Source of the DNA: an uncultured Cryptobacterium sp.
GTDB taxonomy: Bacteria > Actinomycetota > Coriobacteriia > Coriobacteriales > Eggerthellaceae
DNA length: 64,000 nt
Direction: 5' to 3'
Assembly: GCA_958410215.1 (NCBI GenBank)
Contig: CATYOF010000007.1
Span: 36,126-100,125 of the forward strand
Below the pieces are notes generated by a model. The model ran no database searches, was not told the DNA's origin, and saw only the letters and a program-made list of their open reading frames with translations. A program made the position numbers and the translations under genes. Of this stretch, positions 36,066-44,002 are shown in pieces (the first letter of the stretch is position 1; each line of letters starts with the position of its first letter).

Positions 36066-37274
36066 GTGGAGTACATGACCGTAAAAAGAAGCAGCCAAAC
36101 GCTGGAAGGTTTCCGAGCGTTTAGTGCAGCGCCTTTGTGCTGAAGAACGCACCGAAGGCGCTGCGAAGTTTGGTCGTTCTTGGAAGATTCCCCTAAGCGC
36201 AAAAAAGCCGCTTGACCCTCGCCGCGATGATGGCACACCCACAACCACACATCCTTCCCGCCGTACCCGAGAGAGTCATACGAATCTTATGCCGCTTATG
36301 AACACCGCCTTTGAGCCAGGTCATGCAAAAGAATTTATACAATCTCTTGAAGAAGGGCCTCGCAAAGATATAGCCGCTACTGAATATGCTTACTTTTCAG
36401 GCAACGCGCAGGAAGCAGATCGTATTGCAAGCGCTTATTTAGAGCACCACGATTCTGAAATCAAACTTTCCGCCTGCCTTATTTGTGCTTATGCCAATTT
36501 GCCGCTTGGACGCATTACCAAAGCTCAGCAAACGCTAACCCTAGCGCGTGATGCCCTTGTTCAAGCATCTACTGCACCCCCCCCCACCAGCTTCGCGCGG
36601 CTGAAGCATTTATCGCACAAACTGCAAGCACGCTTCTCCATCTACCAGCACCAACCAATTCACCCAACGCGCAAGACGTATTGCCCTTGCTTCCGCCAGG
36701 GCTGAGAAGCTTTGCCTTTTATGTTCAAGCACATGCGGTTTATCTTGAAGGAGATTACGCCCGCAGCCTTGGCGTAGCAGAAACCGCACTATTAGGTATG
36801 GAAGACCTCTACCCTATTCCTGCAATCTATTTGCATTTGGTAGCGGTAATGGACTTAATGAGCCTGCGTCGCACCGATGAAGCACATGTTCATTTATTGG
36901 AGGCGTGGGATTTGGCGTGTCCTGACGATTTAATTGAAGGATTTGGTGAACATCACGGACTTTTGGGCGGCATGCTAGAAGCGGTAATTAAACCCGCTTG
37001 GCCTGAAGATTTTAAGCGCATTATTGCTATTACCTACCGCTTTTCTGCTGGTTGGCGCCGTATCCATAATCCCACCACGGGAGATGATGTTGCCGACAAT
37101 CTAACTACCACTGAATTTGCCGCATCTATGCTTGCAGCGCGTGGATGGACAAACCAGGAAATTGCCGATCGTATGGGCGTTTCAATCAATACCGTAAAAA
37201 GCTATATTTCATCATCACTTCAAAAGTTGCACCTTACCCGTAGACAAGATTTGAAAAAGCATATGCTGGCATAA
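36066..37274 (+). pseudogene. HTH_17 / LuxR-type transcriptional regulator with two frameshifts
   Basis: Restored, this would be about 402 residues. The GTG at 36066 follows AAAGGA. The N-terminus MTVKEAAKRWKVSERLVQRL is an excisionase/MerR-like HTH, read only if one A is removed from the A5 run at 36083-36087. The middle part is helical and TPR-like. A run of nine C at 36577-36585 then breaks the frame again; ten (or seven) C would restore it. The C-terminus has a LuxR HTH (GWTNQEIADRMGVSINTVKS). The two errors compensate, so start and end share a frame. Recent decay, phase variation or sequencing error are all possible. Confidence 0.75.
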
Positions 37275-37318
37275 ACAAATATCCTTATCAGGAGTTTTAT
37301 ACCCATTTTTGTCCGCGA

Positions 37319-37340
37319 ACAGATGATGTGCATCAACTGT
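37319..37340. promoter_or_regulatory. LuxR-box-sized palindrome upstream of the surface protein gene
   Basis: ACAG-a-TGATG-TG-CATCA-a-CTGT is a 22-bp palindrome with 10 of 11 pairs. It lies between the LuxR-type regulator and the surface protein gene, 61 bases before the latter's start. Confidence 0.4.
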
Positions 37341-37401
37341 TTGTCACGTAGAGTTGAGAAATAAAAAACTTTGCTTTACTTCATAACAAAAGGGTTTTGA
37401 T

Positions 37402-38616
37402 ATGACTATCAGAAAACATCTTTCCGCACTTGTAATTTGTCTCTTAACAGTATTCGCACTGGGATGTCTGCTCCCCGTCACGGCGCTGGCGGCTGCGCCG
37501 AGCGGACAGGTGATCTATGTAGGCGACGAAGCGGTGACAAGCGACGGTTACTGGACGACGGACGACAGTGGAAACGTCACTGCGTACTCAGGCGAAGGCG
37601 CACCGACGGACAACTATATCCATTACGACACGGCCAACAATACCCTGACCCTGCACAACGCCACTATTAAAGAGAGTGTGCCTTCTGATACCAGCACTTA
37701 TGTCGAGGGCGCGGCCATTGGCGTGTTCAATCAGAACGGCGCTGCGGAGTTGACCATACAACTGGAGGGCACCAATACAATCGCAGAGGTCAGCGCGGGG
37801 ATTTATGTGTTGACGTTCTCCAATTCTACCGGCGACGCCAGCCTGACCATCATGGGTAGCGGCAGTCTGGATGCCAGCGGCAGTTATAATCCAGCAATCA
37901 CAGTTCAAAGCAACGGCGGCAATGCTACCCTAAGTATCGAGAACGCCAAAGTTACTGCAACCGCAAGCAGTTCTGGCAGTGGTGTTTTGGTGCGGAGCAA
38001 GAATGACTCGAGCGTATCGCTGACTGTGGACGGCGGCACGGTGGACGACGGTATCAAGAACAGCTTGGGCGACAGCGTGAAGTACGCGCCGTCCATCACC
38101 ACCCAAAGCCTGCCAAACGGCACGATTGGCGCGGCTTCCAGTCAGACCCTTGCGGCCACTGGCTCCGGCACCATTACATGGAGCATTGCCGATGGCAGTT
38201 CCCTGCCTGCAGGCTTGAGGCTCAATGAAGGCAACGCAGAATATTGGACTTGTAAAACCTGCGGAAAGATTTTCAGTGACGCTGCGGGTAAGACAGAAAT
38301 TACTCTGGCAGACACCGTAATCCCCGTCACCAATCACAACTATAAAGATGGCAAATGCACGGTTTGCGGAGATACTGATCCGAACTACCAGGAACCAACT
38401 AGCCCTACCAAAGATGAACCAACTGCTGAAGACAGCACCAAGAACACCAAAGATAACGCAGTCACCAAGTCGAGCACTCCCCAAACAAGCGATACTCTAT
38501 TCGGCTACGCAGTTTTCTTTGTGGTGATCATCGTTCTTGCTTCAATCGTAAGCGTAGTAGCCTACAGGAAACTCCACACAGTACAAGCGAAACATAGCAG
38601 CTCAAACAAACACTAA
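37402..38616 (+). CDS. Surface protein with signal peptide, sorting-like motif and membrane anchor
   Basis: A 404-residue secreted protein. Residues 1-30 are a signal peptide (cleavage near TALA/AAP). Residues 35-230 are beta-rich, Asn/Gly/Thr/Ser-rich, adhesin-like. Residues 232-275 begin a putative Ig (He_PIG-like) domain ending abruptly at SLPAGLRLN. It then joins a Cys-ribbon segment (EYWTCKTCGKIFSD and DGKCTVCGDTDPNY) common in clostridial surface proteins. TPQTSD (359-364), a helix at 368-388 and RK resemble a degenerate sortase signal. Bases 37460-38260 use GC-rich codons unlike the ends of the gene, suggesting acquired sequence. Ligand unknown. Confidence 0.75.
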   Translation: MTIRKHLSALVICLLTVFALGCLLPVTALAAAPSGQVIYVGDEAVTSDGYWTTDDSGNVTAYSGEGAPTDNYIHYDTANNTLTLHNATIKESVPSDTSTYVEGAAIGVFNQNGAAELTIQLEGTNTIAEVSAGIYVLTFSNSTGDASLTIMGSGSLDASGSYNPAITVQSNGGNATLSIENAKVTATASSSGSGVLVRSKNDSSVSLTVDGGTVDDGIKNSLGDSVKYAPSITTQSLPNGTIGAASSQTLAATGSGTITWSIADGSSLPAGLRLNEGNAEYWTCKTCGKIFSDAAGKTEITLADTVIPVTNHNYKDGKCTVCGDTDPNYQEPTSPTKDEPTAEDSTKNTKDNAVTKSSTPQTSDTLFGYAVFFVVIIVLASIVSVVAYRKLHTVQAKHSSSNKH

Positions 38617-38627
38617 TGCAAAAACAT

Positions 38628-38664
38628 TAAGCCCTATCTCGCAAATATTGAGAGATAGGGCTTA
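38628..38664. terminator. Strong hairpin after the surface protein gene
   Basis: TAAGCCCTATCTC (38628-38640) pairs perfectly with GAGATAGGGCTTA (38652-38664), loop 11. No clear T-run follows on either strand, so the terminator role is probable but not certain. It sits between convergent genes. Confidence 0.6.
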
Positions 38665-38705
38665 GATCTAATCTTGATTAGCTATCTTATCAGGCGATAC
38701 TTGTT

Positions 38706-38765
38706 TTTTCAAATGATTTATCGGTTGATTTTCAAATGATTCATCAGTTGATTTTCAAATGATAA
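38706..38765. repeat. 23-bp tandem repeat, 2.6 copies
   Basis: Units TTTTCAAATGATTTATCGG and TTTTCAAATGATTCATCAG, each followed by TTGA, lie at 38706-38728 and 38729-38751. A partial third follows at 38752-38765. Intergenic, beyond the end of the ATPase gene. Confidence 0.85.
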
Positions 38766-38839
38766 CTGCCATAGATTCGAAATTTTCCAGTCCAAGAAAT
38801 AACCAATAACGACCGACCTGTCTATTCGCTATGCAGCAC

Positions 38840-40021
38840 TTATGCAAACAACTCTACTTCACCTAGTAAGAATTTCTCTATGCTGCATCCCGCCGAACCA
38901 ACAACAATTGAATGTGCGTCAGGGTTTTCAACAAGGAATCTTGTCATGCCTTTCGTAGACTTTACTCTGCCGCTTTTCACCTCAATAGCAGTTACCGCTT
39001 CTTTGTCCGCTATTACAAAATCCACTTCATCGCTTCCATCGCGCCACCAAAATACCGAAAATCCTTCTGCTGTTGCTCGATTAATCAAATAAGCCCCCAC
39101 AGCGCTTTCAATAAGATGCCCCTTTAAAGTCGCATCCGTCAGAAGCTTACTGCGCTTTCTGCCAAATTCCGCAACCATCAAAGAAGTGTCGTGTACCATA
39201 AGACGTGGTGAGCTTGCTTTTTCACGTATAAGCTTCGAATCGTATTTCTGTAAACCACTCATAAGGCCTGCCTTTGACAAAAGAGACAGGTAATGTGCAA
39301 CAGTGGCAGCATTGCCTTTATCGTCAAGTTGCCCCAACAATTTACGGTACGAAATCTCTTGACCAGAATACGGAGCTCCCACCTCAAATAAACGGCGCAT
39401 TAGTTCAGGTTTTCTTACATCGGCAAGTTGCAACACGTCATTAGCTATACTGGGCTCAATTATTGATGAATGCATGTAGGATAGCCATCGGTTTTGCTCA
39501 TCCTTAAGCATGGCAGCACCGGGATAACCGCCGAAATACAGAAAGTCTTCAAGACTATATCCAAAGGCATCTGCGCACTCCGAATAAGACCAATGAGGTG
39601 AGTAAATAAGCTCAAACCTACCCATAAGAGATTCGTTTAATCCATCCTGGATAAGGGAAGCGGATGATCCCGTTAGAACAACCTTTATCTCCATTGCCGT
39701 GCGGGTATCTTCATCCCAAAGAGTCTTAACAACAGAAGACCAGCTGCGGACATACTGCACCTCATCAATAACCAAGAGTACGGGCTGTTTTATTGACGCA
39801 GCCATATTTCTTGCCTGATACCATTGCGCTCTTACCCAATCCTGCGTTGATTCGTCTTTTGTTGCCTCGGCAAACACGCAAGGACAATCCACCTGTGACA
39901 CAGCTTGATTTACTGCAGTGGTTTTCCCTGTTTGGCGCGGACCTATAACTATTTGAATAAAGCGCCTTGGTTCTGTAATTCTTTTTTTAATTATTTCAAC
40001 TATTGAGCGCTGATAAGCCAT
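38840..40021 (-). CDS. AAA family ATPase with DUF4143 (nuclease-like C-terminus)
   Basis: A 393-residue protein of the widespread AAA_14 plus DUF4143 group. Walker A is GPRQTGKTT (about 27-35) and Walker B is LLVIDEVQ. A sensor-like VVLTGSSAS follows. The C-terminal DUF4143 region ends with EVDFVIADKEAVTAIEVKSG, the PD-(D/E)xK nuclease-fold pattern. The cellular role of the family is not established; members spread horizontally and are often solitary. Four CTCACAAA half-sites lie immediately upstream and probably bind a regulator. No antitoxin-like partner gene is present. It appears monocistronic. Confidence 0.88.
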   Translation of the reverse strand: MAYQRSIVEIIKKRITEPRRFIQIVIGPRQTGKTTAVNQAVSQVDCPCVFAEATKDESTQDWVRAQWYQARNMAASIKQPVLLVIDEVQYVRSWSSVVKTLWDEDTRTAMEIKVVLTGSSASLIQDGLNESLMGRFELIYSPHWSYSECADAFGYSLEDFLYFGGYPGAAMLKDEQNRWLSYMHSSIIEPSIANDVLQLADVRKPELMRRLFEVGAPYSGQEISYRKLLGQLDDKGNAATVAHYLSLLSKAGLMSGLQKYDSKLIREKASSPRLMVHDTSLMVAEFGRKRSKLLTDATLKGHLIESAVGAYLINRATAEGFSVFWWRDGSDEVDFVIADKEAVTAIEVKSGRVKSTKGMTRFLVENPDAHSIVVGSAGCSIEKFLLGEVELFA

Positions 40022-40211
40022 TTTGATATTCCTATCTCACAAATCCTATTAGAGTATCTCACAAATTTTGTGAGCTAGCTCACAAAATATCATCTCTAGC
40101 TCACAAATTTTTACTCATTCTCAGCGCAACAAATGCTCAAGCTAGCGTAAACAAGTGCATAACGAATGCCCTGAGCATTTGGTATTTCGAAATTTCTGTA
40201 ATCAAGCATAT

Positions 40212-40238
40212 AAAAGCCGCTCATACCGAGCGGCTTTT
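40212..40238 (-). terminator. Second hairpin terminator downstream of lysC
   Basis: AAAAGCCGCTC and GAGCGGCTTTT form a perfect 11-bp stem with a 5-nt loop; it has A/T on both sides and could act in either direction. Confidence 0.75.
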
Positions 40239-40343
40239 AAGGTTCAAACAAAGTCGGGGTGGCAAATAACAAATTCATTTGCTGTAAATCACACATGCAA
40301 AGCGAAACAAATAACCCGTAACAAACGCCCTGTCCATTTGTCA

Positions 40344-40386
40344 CATGTAAAATATAAAAATACGCTGCCCGATATTTCGAGCAGCG
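40344..40386 (-). terminator. Terminator of lysC
   Basis: On the reverse strand CGCTGCtCGA pairs with TCGgGCAGCG and is followed by TATTTTTATATTTT. Confidence 0.75.
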
Positions 40387-40463
40387 CCTTAATACGAAAC
40401 TCTTTATGATTTAATTTGCGACCCTTTGCCATCTCCGAGACAAATGCAACCACTTTACTTCTA

Positions 40464-41741
40464 TTAACGACCCTTTGCCATCTTTGCAGCAATTTCTTCT
40501 GGGGAAAGCTGTGTTTCCTCAAAGATGCTATCAGAGTCCAAGCCGAATGCGGTATGTAAACAACGAACTGCCGTCTGCACCTGACTACCTTCAACCACAA
40601 CAGAAATGCGGATAGGGCTGGTGGAAATCATCATGATGTTAACGTTGTTTTCTGCCAGCGCCGCAAAAGCCTTAGCAGCAACACCAGGGCTTGACTTCAT
40701 ACCTGTGCCCACTAACGAAACCTTAGCAATGTTGTCGTCCATTAAAGAGGTAGCGCCAAACTGTTTCGTAATACGCTCTACTGCCGACAAAGCCTGTTCT
40801 TTCTGAGAACCAGGGAACGTAAAGGAAATGTTTGCCTTACCATCATTGGTGACGTTTTGGATGATCATATCAACCGAAACATCGCTGGATGCCAGAATAG
40901 AAAATACACGTGCGGCAATTCCCAGCTCATCAGGAAGACCACGCAGCGTAATCTTCATCTCAGACGTATCGTGTGCAATACCAGAAATAACTGCCTGCTC
41001 CATAGAAGGAACAACCTCCTTGATAAGCGTGCCTTCTTCATCAGAAAAGGCCGAACGGGAATGAATTACCACATTGTATTTACGTGCGAACTCTACTGCA
41101 CGTGCCTGAAGAACGCCAGCACCACCACTGGACAGTTCCAACATATCGTCATAAGAAATGCAATTTAATTTACGCGCACGGGGTGCAACACGCGGGTCGG
41201 CCGTATAAATGCCTTCAACGTCCGAATAAATCTCGCATACATCGGCATTAATGCCGTAGGCCAAAGCAACTGCTGTCGTATCAGATCCACCACGGCCAAG
41301 CGTAGTAATGTTGCCATCTTCGGATACACCCTGGAAACCAGCAACTACTACAATGGCACCCGTAGCAAGCGCTTCGCGAATTTTATCCGCATCAATGCCT
41401 TCAATTTTTGCACTAGAAAAATCATTGTCGGTGGTAATGCCAGCCTGCCAGCCGGTAAAGCTTACCGCATTGTACCCAAGTGCCTGAATTGCCATAGCGA
41501 GCAACGACATACTTACCTGTTCGCCCGTGGAAAGCAGCATGTCCATTTCACGCTTAGAAGGATGGTCGTTTAATGCCGCCGCTAAACCAACCAATTCGTC
41601 GGTGGTCTTACCCATCGCAGACACAACCGCTACTACATCGTTGCCTTCCTGCTTCATAGCAATAAGGCGTTTTGCTACATTTTTAATTCTTTCCGGGGAA
41701 GCAACTGAAGTGCCTCCGAATTTTGAAACTATTAACGCCAT
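40464..41741 (-). CDS. lysC: Aspartokinase
   Basis: A 425-residue enzyme that phosphorylates aspartate, opening lysine, threonine and methionine synthesis. The N-terminal VSKFGGTSVA and the GRGGSDTTAVALA loop form the kinase site. Two ACT domains occupy about residues 265-410 (VDMIIQNVTNDGKANISF, then VNIMMISTSPIRISVVV), implying feedback control. The frame opens at 41789, but ATG 41741 (MALIVSKFGG) has AGAAAGAAG upstream and is the family start. The C-terminus is slightly extended (DSIFEETQLSPEEIAAKMAKGR split at its end). Possible internal starts for a beta subunit were not assessed. Confidence 0.95.
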   Translation of the reverse strand: MALIVSKFGGTSVASPERIKNVAKRLIAMKQEGNDVVAVVSAMGKTTDELVGLAAALNDHPSKREMDMLLSTGEQVSMSLLAMAIQALGYNAVSFTGWQAGITTDNDFSSAKIEGIDADKIREALATGAIVVVAGFQGVSEDGNITTLGRGGSDTTAVALAYGINADVCEIYSDVEGIYTADPRVAPRARKLNCISYDDMLELSSGGAGVLQARAVEFARKYNVVIHSRSAFSDEEGTLIKEVVPSMEQAVISGIAHDTSEMKITLRGLPDELGIAARVFSILASSDVSVDMIIQNVTNDGKANISFTFPGSQKEQALSAVERITKQFGATSLMDDNIAKVSLVGTGMKSSPGVAAKAFAALAENNVNIMMISTSPIRISVVVEGSQVQTAVRCLHTAFGLDSDSIFEETQLSPEEIAAKMAKGR

Positions 41742-41896
41742 GGTCTTCTTTCTCGCAAGAGAACAATGGATATATAGTACCAAAAACACTTGTCGAAGAG
41801 GTTAACTTACTCCTATACGGTATCGCAGGTAGAAGCAGCGGAACAGTGGTCTTTGATTTCCATCCACTCGATACTCTTTTTTGCGTTTTTAGGCCT

Positions 41897-41926
41897 ACCC
41901 CTGCAGATTTTGCAAGAAATGTATAC
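41897..41926 (+). repeat. 30-bp dispersed repeat, copy 1
   Basis: Begins ACCCCTGCAGATTTTGCAAG and ends GAAATGTATAC. It is the exact inverse of the copy at 42046-42075. Confidence 0.95.
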
Positions 41927-42045
41927 GTTCTGTCTGAAATTTTCGTACCTCTGCCTCTTTAGATTGCTGATATTTTAAGAGATTACAAATATCGCTTAGT
42001 TAATTACTTTATAGAGAGCAGTGTATAGATCGTCTTCGTTGCAAA

Positions 42046-42075
42046 GTATACATTTCTTGCAAAATCTGCAGGGGT
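42046..42075 (-). repeat. 30-bp dispersed repeat, copy 2 (inverted)
   Basis: Perfect inverse of copy 1. Flanks immediately outside and inside the 30 bp are unrelated, so the repeat unit is sharply bounded. Confidence 0.95.
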
Positions 42076-42144
42076 GGTGCGCATTATTGGCAAAACAACA
42101 AACGCCACACTGGTGGAACACCTTGCCGTGAAAGAAATGCGACA

Positions 42145-42254
42145 CGTACTTCGGTACGCGAGTATCGATTAAAAGGAAAGGCACCCGCCAGAGTGGCGTG
42201 CAGCGTCATGACGCTTCGTGCGTATGTTGCGCCGACTGTACAAGTCGGCGCAAC
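42145..42254. repeat. Cluster of four short palindromes
   Basis: CGTAC-TTCG-GTACG (42145-42158), CGCCA-gag-TGGCG (42186-42198), AGCGTCATGACGCT (42202-42215) and GTTGCGCCGACT-gtaca-AGTCGGCGCAAC (42226-42254). The last is next to the stop of the PhoU-like gene and may end its transcript, though no T-run follows. Confidence 0.75.
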
Positions 42255-42257
42255 TAA

Positions 42258-42914
42258 TTAGGCATACTTAACCATAATCATGTTCATCTTATTGGCAACC
42301 AATTCGCACTGGTCAACACAGTCTTCCATGGCATCCAAAAGACGAGTCCACACCACTACGCGCATGGAATGATCGCGCTCTTCAGTATAGAGCTGACGAA
42401 TAAGCTTGATATACAGCTCGTCCGCTTCATCTTCAAGTTCGTTTACCTGATAAATGAGCGACTTAAACTTGTCAGATTTCTTGCAATTACGGAAATCTGC
42501 CATTGCATGAGAAAGCGCCTCACATGAACGAACAATCAACTTCACAAACTTCTTTGCATCGTCGTGCATGAAGTGAATATCGTACATGTAGAAACGCTGA
42601 ATAATTTCTTCGGTAAGATCAATTACTTCATCAAGATTTTCTGCAATACCAATAACGTCTTCGCGATCAATAGGTGTTACAAAGTCGGTAATTAAGCTTT
42701 CAAAAATACTGTGGCAAACTTCATCCGCTTCACGTTCAAGCGCATGGGCACGACCCAGACGCTCTTCAACTTGCTCCACTGACTCAAATTCGTCAACTAT
42801 TTCCTTAAGAAGCTTAGCTTCTTTTACAGCAATTTCCGCTTGCGCTTCAAACGCATCATAATAGTCGAACTTTTTCTTTTTCTTCTTCAGTTCTTTTTTG
42901 GTCAGTTTAGCCAT
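42258..42914 (-). CDS. PhoU-like DUF47 family protein
   Basis: A 218-residue all-helical protein. A very basic start (KKELKKKKKKFDYYDAF) is followed by repeated E/D-rich helices: LEREADEVCHSIFESLI, TPIDREDVIGIAENLDEVID and NELEDEADELYIKLIRQLY. These are the metal-binding EADxxxH/EAD patterns of DUF47/PhoU proteins. Family members are often encoded beside PiT phosphate transporters and thought to regulate them; none is adjacent here. The frame opens at 42947; ATG 42914 (MAKLTKKELK) follows a GGGGGGAT site. The polyphosphate genes elsewhere in the window make a phosphate role plausible. Confidence 0.88.
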   Translation of the reverse strand: MAKLTKKELKKKKKKFDYYDAFEAQAEIAVKEAKLLKEIVDEFESVEQVEERLGRAHALEREADEVCHSIFESLITDFVTPIDREDVIGIAENLDEVIDLTEEIIQRFYMYDIHFMHDDAKKFVKLIVRSCEALSHAMADFRNCKKSDKFKSLIYQVNELEDEADELYIKLIRQLYTEERDHSMRVVVWTRLLDAMEDCVDQCELVANKMNMIMVKYA

Positions 42915-43048
42915 TGAGATCCCCCCTGATGCGCTGAGCTTTACCACAATATATCAATTTGCTAATCACTTAGCTTTTCTTTATTACCTTATTGTAAACG
43001 CTCATAAGATTTCTTTTACTAAAAATTACGCCCGACTGAACGCAGCGT

Positions 43049-43068
43049 ACCGATACCCCAACGTATCG
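43049..43068. repeat. Inverted repeat sharing GTATCGGCACCC with the adjacent terminator
   Basis: CCGATAC (43049-43055) and GTATCGG (43062-43068). The block GTATCGGCACCC occurs here and again at 43152-43163, as if one hairpin was copied 90 bases away. Confidence 0.6.
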
Positions 43069-43130
43069 GCACCCTTTTCCCCTACTGAAGCGTTAGTACG
43101 CGAAAGTGTCGATACAAAACCCGCCAATAC

Positions 43131-43161
43131 AAAAGTGCCGATACTCTACCAGTATCGGCAC
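43131..43161 (-). terminator. Terminator of the MBL-fold hydrolase gene
   Basis: GTGCCGATACT (43135-43145) pairs perfectly with AGTATCGGCAC (43151-43161). On the reverse strand it is followed by TTTTGT. Confidence 0.85.
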
Positions 43162-43176
43162 CCTATCAGGTAAGTA

Positions 43177-43854
43177 TTAGCAAAAATAAGCGAACACACG
43201 ACGCTGTTCGTCTGCAATCGTGGTAAGCGAATTATGTCCCGGCACCACCAAGGTATCATTGGGCAACTGCGATAAACGGCGAAGCGATGCGCGCATTTGC
43301 TTATCGTTACCACCTTTAAAATCGGTTCGGCCAATAGACCCGCAGAATAAGGTGTCACCCGAAATTAAAACGTTAGCACCATCCAGGTACTTGCCCGACT
43401 CAGCATCCAAGAACAAGCAAATTCCACCTGGCGTATGACCTGGTGTAGCAATAACTTTCCATGCCATATTTCCCAGCTTAACGGTATCTTTGTCTTTCAG
43501 CTGAACATCAACCTTGCACGATTCAGCAGGAGGATAATCCTTGGGCTGGTTTTCAATTACCGGTGTATCGATAGCCGAAGCATATACCGGAGCACCCGTT
43601 TTATCCTTAAGCGCCTTCAATGCACTGGTGTGGTCGGCATGATGATGCGTTACCACAATAGCATCCACACTGCGGTTACCCACCATCTTTAAAATAGCAT
43701 CCGCATCATGTGAAGGATCTACTACAAAGGTAAAGTTGCCATCGGAAATGACATACGTATTGTTAGCAATAGGGCCTAACACCGTATATTCAATATCCAC
43801 ACAGGCACCCGTTACTACCAAAATGCGCCCTTTACGCTTTACTTGTATCTTCAT
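43177..43854 (-). CDS. MBL-fold metal hydrolase (glyoxalase II-like)
   Basis: A 225-residue metallo-beta-lactamase-fold hydrolase. The zinc motif VTHHHADHTSALK (HxHxDH), the third-ligand segment ATPGHTPGGICLF, the bridging Asp in ISGDTLFCGSIGRTD and the last His in VVPGHNSLT are all present. This matches the glyoxalase II/YcbL-type subgroup, which hydrolyses thioesters such as S-lactoylglutathione or its equivalents. A Coriobacteriia-like host would probably use another thiol or substrate. ATG at 43854 follows AAGGGAT. It lies 148 bases after rel on the same strand and has its own terminator. Confidence 0.9.
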   Translation of the reverse strand: MKIQVKRKGRILVVTGACVDIEYTVLGPIANNTYVISDGNFTFVVDPSHDADAILKMVGNRSVDAIVVTHHHADHTSALKALKDKTGAPVYASAIDTPVIENQPKDYPPAESCKVDVQLKDKDTVKLGNMAWKVIATPGHTPGGICLFLDAESGKYLDGANVLISGDTLFCGSIGRTDFKGGNDKQMRASLRRLSQLPNDTLVVPGHNSLTTIADEQRRVFAYFC

Positions 43855-44002
43855 ACACGAAATCCCTTCGTATCAACAATCACCGTCAAACAGCTTTATA
43901 TCAAACAGCTTTATGCTAGCTTTTATCGCCTTTTGCGATGATCCCCTACTTTAATCTTCTTAGCCTCAGCTTAGCTTGAACTTCGGTTAAGCAAGATCAA
44001 AC

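Larger units (their letters stand above)
40022..40463. promoter_or_regulatory. Operator cluster and duplicated terminators between lysC and the ATPase gene
   Basis: 40036-40110 holds CTCACAAA half-sites: single ones at 40036 and 40100, and two overlapping perfect palindromes at 40058-40074 and 40066-40087 (TTTTGTGAGCT and its inverse). They start 15 bases upstream of the ATPase start codon. Further right are two lysC-side hairpins with partly similar flanks. Confidence 0.65.
41742..42257. other. Gene-poor region bounded by a 30-bp inverted repeat and hairpin cluster
   Basis: 516 bases. Exact 30-bp inverted copies lie at 41897-41926 and 42046-42075. Four short palindromes follow between 42145 and 42254. 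A 62-codon Cys-rich reverse frame (41996-42184) crosses the right copy, but I do not consider it an established gene. Confidence 0.6.

Noticed and set aside
36124..36705. Treating the regulator as two separate genes
   Set aside because: Frame continuity can be restored by single-base changes at two homopolymers, and the halves make one HTH-helical-LuxR protein with a good ribosome site only at 36066.
38706..38765. CRISPR array
   Set aside because: The 23-bp units are directly adjacent with no spacers, and no cas genes are present.
41996..42184. 62-codon reverse frame rich in Cys (CGVCC, CRFCKKC)
   Set aside because: It crosses the 30-bp repeat and a hairpin, has no convincing ribosome site or homologue I recognise, and the repeat's other copies are in non-coding context.
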